Position numbers and translations under genes: made by a program. 64,000 bases of DNA from Candidatus Rokuibacteriota bacterium (GTDB lineage Bacteria; Methylomirabilota; Methylomirabilia; Rokubacteriales; CSP1-6). Positions within the stretch are counted from its first letter, which is position 1; every line of letters starts with the position of its first letter. The notes under the pieces were generated by a model. That model saw only the letters and a list, made by a program, of their open reading frames with translations. It ran no database searches and had not been told where the DNA came from. The stretch lies in the NCBI GenBank assembly GCA_003220435.1, contig QHSL01000061.1, forward strand, positions 100,889-164,888. The letters run 5' to 3'. Shown here one piece after another: positions 10,166 through 20,490 of this stretch.

Positions 10166-10518
10166 CGCCACCGTCCGCCGAGTGGAAAGCGCGCCGGGCG
10201 GCGCGGGCCGCGCTGGACAAGCGGGCGGGGGACCTCGTCGTGCTCGACGTGCAGCGCGTGTCGAGCGTGACGGACTATTTTCTGGTCTGCAGCGGCAAGT
10301 CGACGACGCACCTGCAGACGATTACCGAGGCGATCCGCGCCGAGCTCAAGGACGAGGGCGTACGCCTGCTCCACGCCGAGGGCGTCGCCGAGAGCGGTTG
10401 GATCCTCCTCGACTACGGTGACGTGCTGATGCACGTGTTCCTGGAGGCTACGCGCACCTACTACGCGCTCGAGCGCCTGTGGGGCGACGCCCCGCGCGTG
10501 CCACTCGACGGCGCGTGA
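10162..10518 (+). CDS. rsfS: Ribosomal silencing factor RsfS
   Basis: A 118-residue member of the RsfS/Iojap family. It binds L14 and blocks subunit joining when nutrients are low. The motifs VLDVQRVSSVTDYFLVCSGK and WILLDYGDVLMHVFLEATR are characteristic. The GTG start overlaps the nadD stop. Confidence 0.94.
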   Translation: MTPPSAEWKARRAARAALDKRAGDLVVLDVQRVSSVTDYFLVCSGKSTTHLQTITEAIRAELKDEGVRLLHAEGVAESGWILLDYGDVLMHVFLEATRTYYALERLWGDAPRVPLDGA

Positions 10519-10613
10519 GCGGCGCGGACCGCGAAGGTGTTGCGTGGTCTCGGAGCGCATGCTAGCGTTGATTTCCTGAGTGCGCGTGATTGTGTGGTGG
10601 GAGGGAGGTTCTG

Positions 10614-10979
10614 ATGCGGAAGGATCGCCTCGCACACTTCAGAAAGCGGTTAGTGGAAAAGCAGCGTCAGCTGACCGAAGAGGTCGGGCGCACGGCTCTC
10701 TACGGGAAAGATCAGGAAGACGACTCGATCAAGGACCTCGGCGACCAGGCAAACACGGCCTACACGAGGGAGTTCTTCTTCGAGCTGGGGAACGGCGACC
10801 GCCGGCTCCTGCGCGACGTGGTGTCCGCGCTCCAGAAATTGGACGACGGGGCGTTCGGCGCCTGCGAGCGCTGCAACGAGCCGATCTCCGAGAAGCGACT
10901 CGAAGCGCTCCCGTTCGCCCGCCACTGCATCGACTGCCAGCGGGTCATCGAGGAAGAGGAACGGATGGCCACAGGCTAG
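10614..10979 (+). CDS. DksA/TraR-family zinc-finger protein
   Basis: A 121-residue protein with a helical N-terminal part and a C4 zinc finger: C84, C87, C105 and C108 in ACERCNEP and HCIDC. Such proteins enter the RNA polymerase secondary channel and act with ppGpp on stable-RNA and stress promoters. The N-terminal region (DDSIKDLGDQANTAYTREF) corresponds to the coiled-coil tip of DksA-like proteins. A strong GGGAGG site before ATG 10614 sets the start. Whether it is true DksA or a TraR-like relative is open. Confidence 0.85.
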   Translation: MRKDRLAHFRKRLVEKQRQLTEEVGRTALYGKDQEDDSIKDLGDQANTAYTREFFFELGNGDRRLLRDVVSALQKLDDGAFGACERCNEPISEKRLEALPFARHCIDCQRVIEEEERMATG

Positions 10980-11007
10980 CCGTGGACGGCCAGGTCGCCC
11001 CCTCTCC

Positions 11008-11949
11008 GTGACCCTGCCCGCCGCGGTCCGTAGTGCCCTGTCTCTCGGTCTGGCGCTCAAGCGCCTCTTCGATCGACCGATCCCAGCCGGTGAGGACGAT
11101 GCCCCGACGACCGATCTGCTTCGCCGCGCCCGGGAGGCGCGCCGGGTTGGCCGTCGGGACGAAGCCGGGACGCATTTGCGTCTGATTCTTCAGACACATC
11201 GGAACCACCTCGGAGCATTACGGGGCCTCCGCGATCTGTCCGTCGAGACCGGACGCTGGCCGGAGGCCCTCGACGCGCAGAAGCGTGTCATCGGGGCCGT
11301 GGGCTCGACCGAGCGATCGCCGGAGACCGAGTGGCTCGCCGTCATCTACTACGAGCTCGGCCGGGTCGAGCTCGGCCACTCCAACCACGGCGGCGCACTG
11401 GCGCACTTCCGGAACGCCGTGCGGACCGATCGGTTCTTCCTTCCGGCGGCGCTGGCGCTGGGCGATGCGTACGAGACGCTCGGCGACCACCGCGAGGCGC
11501 TCCGTGTCTGGGAGCGCGCCGCCGAGGTCGCGCCTGCCCTCCCGCTCCTCGCGCGGCTCGAGCGCGCGTATCGTCAGGACGGCCGACCGAGCCGCATGAT
11601 CGCGCTCTATCGAGAGGCGCTCGATCGGGCTCCCGAGGACCTCGCCCTCGCCGTGGCCCTGGGTCGGGTCTTCCTCGAGCTGGAGATGCTGGACGAGGCC
11701 GCCGACCAGTTCGAGAAGGTCGAGGTTCGCGCGCCCGGCTTGCCCGTGATCCACGCGCTCCTCGGCGCCGTCTTCGAGCGACGAGGCGACACCCGCGAGG
11801 CGTTCGAGGAATACCGCCGCGCGCTGCAGCTCGGCCACGCGTTCGACTGGCCGCACCGATGTGAGGCGTGTGCGGCGCAGGCGCCGACCTGGCAAGACCG
11901 CTGCGCGCAGTGCCAGCGCTGGAACACCCTCCGCCCGGTCCGCACGTAG
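11008..11949 (+). CDS. TPR protein with C-terminal rubredoxin-like zinc knuckle (LapB-like)
   Basis: A 313-residue protein with a run of tetratricopeptide repeats (about residues 35-270) and a C-terminal four-cysteine knuckle, C285, C288, C299 and C302 in CEACAAQAPTWQDRCAQC. This layout is that of LapB/YciM, which controls lipopolysaccharide synthesis through FtsH and LpxC in Gram-negative bacteria. Unlike E. coli LapB there is no obvious N-terminal membrane anchor; only MTLPAAVRSALSLGLALKRL precedes the repeats. GTG start. LapB function is inferred from architecture. Confidence 0.75.
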   Translation: MTLPAAVRSALSLGLALKRLFDRPIPAGEDDAPTTDLLRRAREARRVGRRDEAGTHLRLILQTHRNHLGALRGLRDLSVETGRWPEALDAQKRVIGAVGSTERSPETEWLAVIYYELGRVELGHSNHGGALAHFRNAVRTDRFFLPAALALGDAYETLGDHREALRVWERAAEVAPALPLLARLERAYRQDGRPSRMIALYREALDRAPEDLALAVALGRVFLELEMLDEAADQFEKVEVRAPGLPVIHALLGAVFERRGDTREAFEEYRRALQLGHAFDWPHRCEACAAQAPTWQDRCAQCQRWNTLRPVRT

Positions 11950-11962
11950 CCCCCTCGCACCG

Positions 11963-13764
<1,802 letters not shown>

Positions 13765-14949
13765 TTGTCGAAGCTGACGATCGAGCAACTGAACCTCGTG
13801 CGAAAGCGCGTCTTCGTGCGCGCCGACCTCAATGTGCCGCTCGATCGCGGCGCCGTCAGCGACGACACGCGGCTACGCGCAATGGTGCCGACGATCCAGC
13901 ACGCGCTCAAGGCGGGCGCGTCCGTCGTGCTGGCGTCGCATCTCGGACGGCCCAAGGGCCGCGTCGCTCCCGAGCTCTCGCTGCGCCCCGTCGCCGAGCG
14001 ACTCGAAACGTTGCTGGGCCAGCGCGTCGAGCTGGCGCCCGACTGCGTGGGCGGGGAGACGCGCGCGCGCGCGCAGGCGCTGGAGCCGGGCGAGGTGCTC
14101 CTGCTCGAGAACCTCCGCTTCCACGCCGAGGAAGAGGCCAATGACGACGGCTTCGCCCGCGCGCTGGCCGCGCTCGCCGACTGCTACGTGAACGACGCCT
14201 TCGCCGCGGCGCACCGGGCGCACGCGTCGATCGCCGCCATTACCCGGCACCTGCAGCCGGCGGTGGCCGGCTTGCTGATGCAGCAGGAGCTGTCGGCGCT
14301 CGGCCGCATCCTCGAGTCGCCGGCGCGGCCGCTCGTCGCGGTGCTGGGCGGCGCCAAGGTCTCCGACAAGCTCGCGCTGGTCGAGCATCTGCTCGAGCGC
14401 GTCGACGCGCTGCTGGTCGGCGGCGGGATGGCGTTCACGTTCCTGCGATCGCTCGGTCATTCAGTCGGCCGCTCGCTGGTCGAGGCCGACCAGATCGGAA
14501 CCGCGCGTCAGGCGCTCGAAGCCGCCCGGCGCCGCGGCGTGGGCCTCGTGCTGCCCGTCGACGCGGTCGTGGCGGACGGCCTCGACAGCCCGCAAGGCCG
14601 CGCCGTCCCGCTCCGCGCGATCCCCGCCACCCAGATGGGGCTCGACATCGGGCCCCGAACGGTCGAGCGATTTTCCGCCGCGCTCACGAGCGCCCGCACC
14701 ATCGTGTGGAACGGCCCGCTGGGCGTGTTCGAGCGCGCGCCGTTCGCGGCGGGGACGATCGCGCTCGCGCGCGCCGTCGCGGAGTCGTCCGCCTTCTCGG
14801 TCGTCGGCGGCGGCGACACGCTGGCCGCCGTCACGCAGGCGGGCGTCGCCGAGCGGATCGGTTACCTCTCGACGGCCGGCGGCGCGTTCCTCGAGTTCCT
14901 CGAGGGACGGACGCTGCCGGGGGTCGAGGCGTTGACGGAGGCCGGCTGA
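13765..14949 (+). CDS. pgk: Phosphoglycerate kinase
   Basis: A 394-residue enzyme that makes ATP from 1,3-bisphosphoglycerate. Motifs are VFVRADLNVPLD, ASHLGRPKG, GGAKVSDKLALVEHLL and GGGDTLAAV. The start is a TTG that immediately follows the gap stop codon with no spacing, which gives the family start (M)SKLTIEQL. The low-efficiency start and zero gap suggest that translation depends on gap. The stop overlaps tpiA as TGATG. Confidence 0.96.
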   Translation: MSKLTIEQLNLVRKRVFVRADLNVPLDRGAVSDDTRLRAMVPTIQHALKAGASVVLASHLGRPKGRVAPELSLRPVAERLETLLGQRVELAPDCVGGETRARAQALEPGEVLLLENLRFHAEEEANDDGFARALAALADCYVNDAFAAAHRAHASIAAITRHLQPAVAGLLMQQELSALGRILESPARPLVAVLGGAKVSDKLALVEHLLERVDALLVGGGMAFTFLRSLGHSVGRSLVEADQIGTARQALEAARRRGVGLVLPVDAVVADGLDSPQGRAVPLRAIPATQMGLDIGPRTVERFSAALTSARTIVWNGPLGVFERAPFAAGTIALARAVAESSAFSVVGGGDTLAAVTQAGVAERIGYLSTAGGAFLEFLEGRTLPGVEALTEAG

Positions 14950-15728
14950 TGCGCGCACCGCTCGTGATCGGTAACTGGAAGATGCACGGCACGCTCGTCG
15001 AGGCGCGGGCCCTGGCGGCCGGGATCCGCGACGGGCTCAAGCGACCGCGCGGGGTCCAGGTCGCCGTCTGTCCCCCGTTCACCGCGCTCGCCGCGGTGTC
15101 GGAGATCCTCGGCGGCTCCCCGATCCAACTCGGCGCGCAGACCTGCCACCACGAGCCGGCGGGCGCCCACACCGGCGAGGTCTCGCTGCCGATGCTGGCC
15201 GAGGTCGGCTGCCGGTGGGTGCTGGTGGGCCATTCGGAGCGGAGGAAAGAGATCGGCGAGTCGGACGAGGTGATCCACCGGAAGCTCCGCGCCGTGCTCG
15301 CGAGCGGTCTCACGCCGGTGCTCTGCGTCGGCGAGACCTCGGACGAACGACGCCAGGGGCTGACGTTCACGACGGTCGAGGGCCAGCTGCGCGCCGGTCT
15401 GGCCGGGCTCGGGGCCGACGAGATCGCCAAGACCATCCTGGCCTACGAGCCGGTGTGGGCGATCGGCACCGGCGTCAACGCCACACCCGCCCAGGCCGCC
15501 GAGGTGCAGGGGTACCTGCGCGGGCTCCTGTCGGAGCTCTCGTCCAAAGAAATCGCGCAGACCGTCCGTATCCTGTACGGCGGCAGCGTCAAGGCCGAGA
15601 ACGCCGACGCGCTTCTCGCGGAACCCGAGGTGGACGGCGCTCTCGTCGGCGGCGCCAGCCTCAACGCGCAGGGGTTCATCGCGATTGTTCGCAAGGCGGC
15701 GCGCATCGGCACCGCGACGAAGGAGTGA
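14949..15728 (+). CDS. tpiA: Triose-phosphate isomerase
   Basis: A 259-residue enzyme linking dihydroxyacetone phosphate and glyceraldehyde 3-phosphate. Visible are the active-site lysine in GNWKMHGT, the histidine in GHSERR, the catalytic glutamate and loop 6 in AYEPVWAIGTGVNATPAQA, and the phosphate grip YGGSVK. It is coupled to pgk by TGATG. secG follows four bases later, with its AGGAG site inside the tpiA end. Confidence 0.97.
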   Translation: MRAPLVIGNWKMHGTLVEARALAAGIRDGLKRPRGVQVAVCPPFTALAAVSEILGGSPIQLGAQTCHHEPAGAHTGEVSLPMLAEVGCRWVLVGHSERRKEIGESDEVIHRKLRAVLASGLTPVLCVGETSDERRQGLTFTTVEGQLRAGLAGLGADEIAKTILAYEPVWAIGTGVNATPAQAAEVQGYLRGLLSELSSKEIAQTVRILYGGSVKAENADALLAEPEVDGALVGGASLNAQGFIAIVRKAARIGTATKE

Positions 15729-15732
15729 GCGG

Positions 15733-16080
15733 ATGTACATCGCCCTGACCATCGTGCACGTCCTCGCGTGCTTCGCCATCATCGGGATCGTCCTGCTGCA
15801 GTCGGGCAAGGGCGCCGACATCGGCTCGGCGTTCGGTGGCGCGGGCAGCCAGGCGGTGTTCGGCTCCATGGGGACGCCGACGCTGCTCGGCAAGATCACG
15901 ACTGGGATCGCGGTCGTCTTCACGATCACGTCGTTCACGCTGGCGATCCTGGGCGGCGAGCGTGGGAGCTCGGTCGTGCGCGAGGCGGCGCCGCCGCCGC
16001 CGGCCGCCGCGCCAGCGCCCGCCGGATCCGCACCCGCTGCGCCGGCGGCGCCGGCGTCTCCCACGCCGGCCCCGCGCTGA
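15733..16080 (+). CDS. secG: Preprotein translocase subunit SecG
   Basis: A 115-residue inner-membrane protein with two hydrophobic helices and the family loop LLQSGKGADIGSAFGG. SecG assists SecYE during protein export. A low-complexity Ala/Pro tail makes up the last 30 residues. The tpiA-secG order is common. Start ATG 15733 follows AGGAG. Confidence 0.93.
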   Translation: MYIALTIVHVLACFAIIGIVLLQSGKGADIGSAFGGAGSQAVFGSMGTPTLLGKITTGIAVVFTITSFTLAILGGERGSSVVREAAPPPPAAAPAPAGSAPAAPAAPASPTPAPR

Positions 16081-16085
16081 TCGTC

Positions 16086-17741
16086 ATGCGGCGGACCGAT
16101 CTGCCGCGCCTCCTCGGACCGCTGCTTCTCCTCCTCGCCGCCGGGTGCGGCGGCGAAGCCGACAGCGCCGTCGATCCGGGCACGGGCCAGCTCGCGGGCA
16201 AGCCGGCGTACGGCGACACCTACATCGAGGCCCTGCAGGGCAACATCTCGGGGCTGATCCCCAACGTGCTCAGCGACGGGCCCTCGTTCGAGGTCGGCTC
16301 GCTGATCTACAACGGCCTCGTCAAGCACGACAAGGACGTCAACCTCGTGCCGGAGCTGGCCGAGTCCTGGCAGTTCAGCCGCGACTGCCTCGACCTCACG
16401 TTCAAGCTCCGGCGCAACGTGCGCTGGCACGACAACCAGCCGTTCACCGCCGAGGACGTCGTGTTCACCTACGACACGATGGTCTACCCGAAGACTCCGA
16501 CCGCCTACGCCGGCGACTTCAAGTCGGTCGCGTCGGTGACGGCGGTCGATCCCTATACGGTCCACGTCCGTTACAAGCATCCCCACGCGCGGGCGCTGCA
16601 GAGCTGGGGCATCTGGATGCTGCCCAAGCATCTTCTCGAGAAGTCGATGCTCGAGGGAAAGCTGCGCGAATCCCCCCAGAACCGCACCTCGCCGGTGGGG
16701 ACCGGCCCGTATCGCTTCAAGGAATGGAAGCCGGGCGAAAAGGTCGTCCTGGTCGCCAACCCCGACTACTTCGAGGGCCGGCCGTACATCTCACGGGTCG
16801 TCTACCGGATCATCCCGAGCTCGGCGACGACGTTTCTCGAGCTGAAGGCCAAGGGTGTCGACGGCGCCAAGCTCACCGCGCTCCAGTTCAAGCGGCAGAC
16901 CGAGTACCCGGCGTTCCGCAAGGCGTACACCAAGTACCAGTACTCCGCGAACGTCTACGTCTACCTCGGGCTGAATTTGAGGGACCCGCGGTTCGCCGAC
17001 CGGCGGGTGCGGCAGGCCTTCGCCCACGCGATCAACAAGCGCGAGCTGATCGACGGCGTCCGTCTGGGCCTGGCGCGCGAGGCGACGGGGCCGTACAAGC
17101 CGGGCACCTGGCCCTACAACCCCAACGTTCGGACCTACCCCTACGACGTGAAGAAGGCGCGGGCACTCCTCGCCGAGGCCGGATGGAACGAGATGAATTC
17201 GGACGGCGTCCTCGTCAAGCACGGCCAGCCGTTCAAGATCGAGCTGCTGAGCGCCCAGGGGAGCGACGAAGGGCGGAAAGTGGCCGAGATCATCCAGGCG
17301 GCGTTCAAGGACCTCGGCGTGCAGGTGGAGATCCGGGTCATCGAGTGGGCGGCGCTGCTGAACGAGTACATCAAGAAGCGGAACTTCGAGGCGGTGATCC
17401 TCGCCTGGGGCATCACCCCCGACCCCGACCAATTCGACATCTGGCACTCGTCCAAGACGTCGCCGGACGAGCTGAACCGGATCGGCTACGCCAATCCGGA
17501 GGTCGACGACCTTCTGGAGAAGGGGCGGAGCACCTGCATCGAGGCCGAGCGGAAGAAGTACTACGACCGGCTCCAGGAAGTGCTCGCCGAGGACCAGCCG
17601 ATCGTGTTTCTCTACTTCCGCGACGGGCTGCCCGTGGTCACGTCCCGGATGCGGGGCATCGTGCCCGCGCCGATCGGCATCCAGTACAACTTCAACGAGT
17701 GGTTCGTTCCGAAGAACCTGCACCGCTATACGGCGGGGTAG
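16086..17741 (+). CDS. ABC transporter substrate-binding lipoprotein, peptide/nickel family
   Basis: A 551-residue extracytoplasmic solute-binding protein of family 5 (DppA/OppA type). The N-terminus MRRTDLPRLLG, a hydrophobic run and LAAGC form a lipoprotein signal with the anchor cysteine near residue 21. Family motifs include LVPELAESWQFSRD, VRWHDNQPFTAEDVVFTYD and GTGPYRFKEWKPGEKVVL. It delivers ligand to the two permeases that follow. The ligand, probably a short peptide, cannot be read from the sequence. Confidence 0.92.
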   Translation: MRRTDLPRLLGPLLLLLAAGCGGEADSAVDPGTGQLAGKPAYGDTYIEALQGNISGLIPNVLSDGPSFEVGSLIYNGLVKHDKDVNLVPELAESWQFSRDCLDLTFKLRRNVRWHDNQPFTAEDVVFTYDTMVYPKTPTAYAGDFKSVASVTAVDPYTVHVRYKHPHARALQSWGIWMLPKHLLEKSMLEGKLRESPQNRTSPVGTGPYRFKEWKPGEKVVLVANPDYFEGRPYISRVVYRIIPSSATTFLELKAKGVDGAKLTALQFKRQTEYPAFRKAYTKYQYSANVYVYLGLNLRDPRFADRRVRQAFAHAINKRELIDGVRLGLAREATGPYKPGTWPYNPNVRTYPYDVKKARALLAEAGWNEMNSDGVLVKHGQPFKIELLSAQGSDEGRKVAEIIQAAFKDLGVQVEIRVIEWAALLNEYIKKRNFEAVILAWGITPDPDQFDIWHSSKTSPDELNRIGYANPEVDDLLEKGRSTCIEAERKKYYDRLQEVLAEDQPIVFLYFRDGLPVVTSRMRGIVPAPIGIQYNFNEWFVPKNLHRYTAG

Positions 17742-17771
17742 AGCGTGCCGGCCGCGATAGAATAGCGGGCC

Positions 17772-18767
17772 ATGCTCGGCTACGCGCTGCGGCGCCTCGT
17801 CCTGGCCATCCCGCTCTTGATCGGCATCACGTTCGTCTCCTTCCTGGTGATCCATCTGGCGCCCGGCGAGCCGGTCGAGAACCAGGGCGGCGAGAGCAGC
17901 ACCCAGTCGGACCGGGAGCTGCGCGAGCGGCTGCGGGAGATCTACGGACTCGACAAGCCGCTTCACGTCCAGTACTGGAACTGGCTGACGCGGCTGGTCC
18001 GGCTCGACTTCGGTCGATCGTTCTCGCCGGACGCGCGGCCGGTGCTGCAGAAGATCGGCGAGCGGTTGCCGGTCACGCTGCTCCTCAACATCGCCGAGAT
18101 GCTGATCATCGTCGCGTTCGCGATCCCGATCGGCGTGCTGTCGGCGACGCGCCAATACTCGAATTTCGACAAGGTCACGACGGTCTTCGTGTTCGTCGGC
18201 TTCGCGACCCCGGACTTCTGGTTGGCCCTGATGCTGATGATCTTGTTCGGCGTCCAGCTCGGCTGGCTCCCGATCTCGGGCCTGCGCTCGCCCACGTGGG
18301 AGTACCTGTCGTTCTGGCGGCAACAGTGGGACTTCGTGGGCCACCTGGTCCTGCCGATCCTGGTCGCGACGTTCGGCGGGCTGGCCGGGTTCTCGCGCTA
18401 CATGCGGCAGTCGATGCTCGAGGTCATCCGCCAGGATTACATCCAATCCGCCCGCGCCAAGGGGCTCTCCGAGTCGCTGGTGATCGGCAAGCACGCGCTC
18501 CGCAACGCCCTGTTGCCGATCGTGACGGTGCTGGGGCTCTCGCTCCCCGGGCTGATCGGCGGCAGCGTGATCGTCGAGTCGATCTTCGCCATCCCCGGTA
18601 TGGGGCAGCTCATGGTCCAGGCGGTGTTCGAGCGCGACTACCCGGTGATCATGGGCAACCTGGTCATCGTGGCGTCGCTCACGCTGGTCGCGAACCTGAT
18701 CGCCGACCTGACCTACAGCCTGGTCGATCCGCGAATACGCGTGTCCGCGCGCCGGGCGCGCCGGTGA
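17772..18767 (+). CDS. ABC transporter permease, DppB type
   Basis: A 331-residue inner-membrane permease with an N-terminal helix ([20 protein letters not shown]) and the coupling-loop EAA motif in [20 protein letters not shown]. It pairs with the DppC-type permease that starts five bases after its stop to form the channel. Confidence 0.93.
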   Translation: MLGYALRRLVLAIPLLIGITFVSFLVIHLAPGEPVENQGGESSTQSDRELRERLREIYGLDKPLHVQYWNWLTRLVRLDFGRSFSPDARPVLQKIGERLPVTLLLNIAEMLIIVAFAIPIGVLSATRQYSNFDKVTTVFVFVGFATPDFWLALMLMILFGVQLGWLPISGLRSPTWEYLSFWRQQWDFVGHLVLPILVATFGGLAGFSRYMRQSMLEVIRQDYIQSARAKGLSESLVIGKHALRNALLPIVTVLGLSLPGLIGGSVIVESIFAIPGMGQLMVQAVFERDYPVIMGNLVIVASLTLVANLIADLTYSLVDPRIRVSARRARR

Positions 18768-18771
18768 GCGC

Positions 18772-19632
18772 GTGAGGGCGTTCTGGCGTGCACTGAGTCG
18801 GAACCGGCTCGCACTGTTCGGCGGAGTCGTCGTGATCTGCCTGGCCACGCTGGCCATCCTGGCGCCGTGGATCGCGCCGTGGGATCCGAACCGGCCCGAC
18901 ATCAGGAAGATCCTCGACTCGCCTTCGAAGACTCACCCACTCGGGACCGATCAGCTCGGCCGCGACGTGCTCTCGCGCATGCTCTACGGCGCGCGCGTCT
19001 CGCTGGCCGTCGGCTTCGTGTCGGTCGGAATCGCCACGCTGATCGGCATCGCGCTCGGGGCGGCGGCCGGGTACCACGGCGGAACGATCGACGCGATGGT
19101 GATGCGGCTCGTCGACCTCATGCTGGTCTTCCCGCGCTTCTTCCTGCTCCTGGCGGTGCTCGCGTTCCTGCGGCCGTCGATCTGGACGATCATGGTCGTG
19201 ATCGGCCTCACCGGCTGGATGAGCGTCGCTCGGCTCGTCCGCGCCGAGTTCCTTTCGCTCCGGGAGCGCGAGTTCGTCCTGTGGTCTCAGTCGATCGGCG
19301 CCGGCGCCTTCCGGATCATCTGGCGTCACATCCTGCCGAACGCGATGGGGCCGGTGTTGGTGGCGATGACGCTCGGGATCCCGGCGGCGATCCTCACCGA
19401 GTCGGGGCTGTCGTTCCTCGGGCTCGGCGTCCAGCCCCCTCACGCGAGCTGGGGCAACATTCTGAACGAGGGCAAGGATGCGATCGAGATCGGCTGGTGG
19501 CTCTCGGCGTACCCCGGCTTCGCGATTCTCGTCACGGTGCTCTCCTACAACCTGCTGGGTGAGGGGATCCGCGACGCGCTCGACCCGAGGCTCCGCCAGA
19601 GCTTCGGGCGAATTGTCAGTCGTTCACGATAA
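18772..19632 (+). CDS. ABC transporter permease, DppC type
   Basis: A 286-residue inner-membrane permease. It has the DppC N-terminal helix, the marker HPLGTDQLGRDVLSRMLYGA and the EAA loop IGAGAFRIIWRHILPNAMGP. GTG start. No DppD/DppF ATPase genes follow; the next feature is a tRNA. The ATPases must be encoded elsewhere. The end of the gene contains the tRNA promoter -35 box. Confidence 0.93.
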   Translation: MRAFWRALSRNRLALFGGVVVICLATLAILAPWIAPWDPNRPDIRKILDSPSKTHPLGTDQLGRDVLSRMLYGARVSLAVGFVSVGIATLIGIALGAAAGYHGGTIDAMVMRLVDLMLVFPRFFLLLAVLAFLRPSIWTIMVVIGLTGWMSVARLVRAEFLSLREREFVLWSQSIGAGAFRIIWRHILPNAMGPVLVAMTLGIPAAILTESGLSFLGLGVQPPHASWGNILNEGKDAIEIGWWLSAYPGFAILVTVLSYNLLGEGIRDALDPRLRQSFGRIVSRSR

Positions 19633-19641
19633 CGCTATACT
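19613..19641 (+). promoter_or_regulatory. Promoter of tRNA-Leu
   Basis: TTGTCA (19613-19618), a 17-base spacer and TATACT (19636-19641) place the transcript start a few bases before the mature tRNA at 19652. The -35 box lies inside the end of the permease gene. Confidence 0.7.
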
Positions 19642-19651
19642 TCACCCTCGC

Positions 19652-19736
<85 letters not shown>

Positions 19737-19913
19737 AGTCCCCTTTCCCGCGAAAATCGTCGTTCGACCCTGCCCCGCGGAAGAACCGCTCGCTCGACGT
19801 CCTCCGGCGCCTGGCCCTCAGCCCTCGGCGTGCCGGTCGCACAGTTGTCGGAGGTTGTCGGAGTAGGTAGGCACGGGCTCGAAGCGGTCGAGGGGCGGCC
19901 GGGAGGAAGAGGA

Positions 19914-20339
19914 ATGACGCCGAATGTCGAGGCCTCCGGAGAATCCTCGCCGCACCGCCGCGCGTCCATGATCGTCGCGTATGAGATCGCCGGCTTCCTG
20001 GCGATCATCGCGCTGTCGTGGATCAACGAGCTGCTCGGTCTGCCCGGCCTGCTCTTCGGGACCGAGCATCTCGGCGGCTGGCACGAGAGCGTATTGGAGA
20101 CGGCCATCATCCTGGTCGTGGCGAACCCGGTGGTGGTGGTGACACGACGCCTCGTTGCCCGACTCCACTATCTCGAAGAGTTCCTGCGGCTCTGCGCCTG
20201 GTGCCGAAAGCTGCATGCCGACAACGAGTGGATCCCGTTGGAGGAATTCATGGAGCGCCGCTTCGATACGCGGACGTCTCATGGAATCTGCCCGGCATGC
20301 AAGGCCGAGCAACGGCACGCACGAGGGGCGCGCTCGTGA
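19914..20339 (+). CDS. Small membrane protein with paired CxxC motifs
   Basis: A 141-residue protein with two hydrophobic helices (about residues 20-38 and 60-80) and a cytosolic tail containing CAWCRKLHADNEWIPLEEF and GICPACK. This Cys4 tail resembles a short zinc-binding motif often found at the ends of two-component sensor proteins and response regulators, usually C-x2-C-K-K-I-R and HGICPxC. Here it stands alone on a membrane anchor. A GGGAGGAAGAGG site sets the ATG at 19914. The function is unknown; a signalling accessory role is only a guess. Confidence 0.65.
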   Translation: MTPNVEASGESSPHRRASMIVAYEIAGFLAIIALSWINELLGLPGLLFGTEHLGGWHESVLETAIILVVANPVVVVTRRLVARLHYLEEFLRLCAWCRKLHADNEWIPLEEFMERRFDTRTSHGICPACKAEQRHARGARS

Positions 20340-20490
20340 TCGGCCGCGCGCGCCCCGGTGAGTGCCTGGAGCTCGGTCTGGCCCGACCCCACAGCCGGTG
20401 ACCGCGCAGCAGAACTGATTGCCCTCCGCCCTGCTCCTCGCCCGGACCCGTGGCATAATGGCTCGGTTGAGACGAACGGAACAACTGCCC

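Noticed and set aside
15836..18775. Long forward frame (about 980 codons) overlapping secG, the binding protein and the first permease
   Set aside because: It is an out-of-frame shadow with Arg/Ala/Gly/Pro-rich composition, whereas the overlapping genes have full family motifs.
20454..20459. CATAAT as a lipA promoter
   Set aside because: No -35 box at acceptable distance; the nearest TTGCCC is 29 bases upstream.
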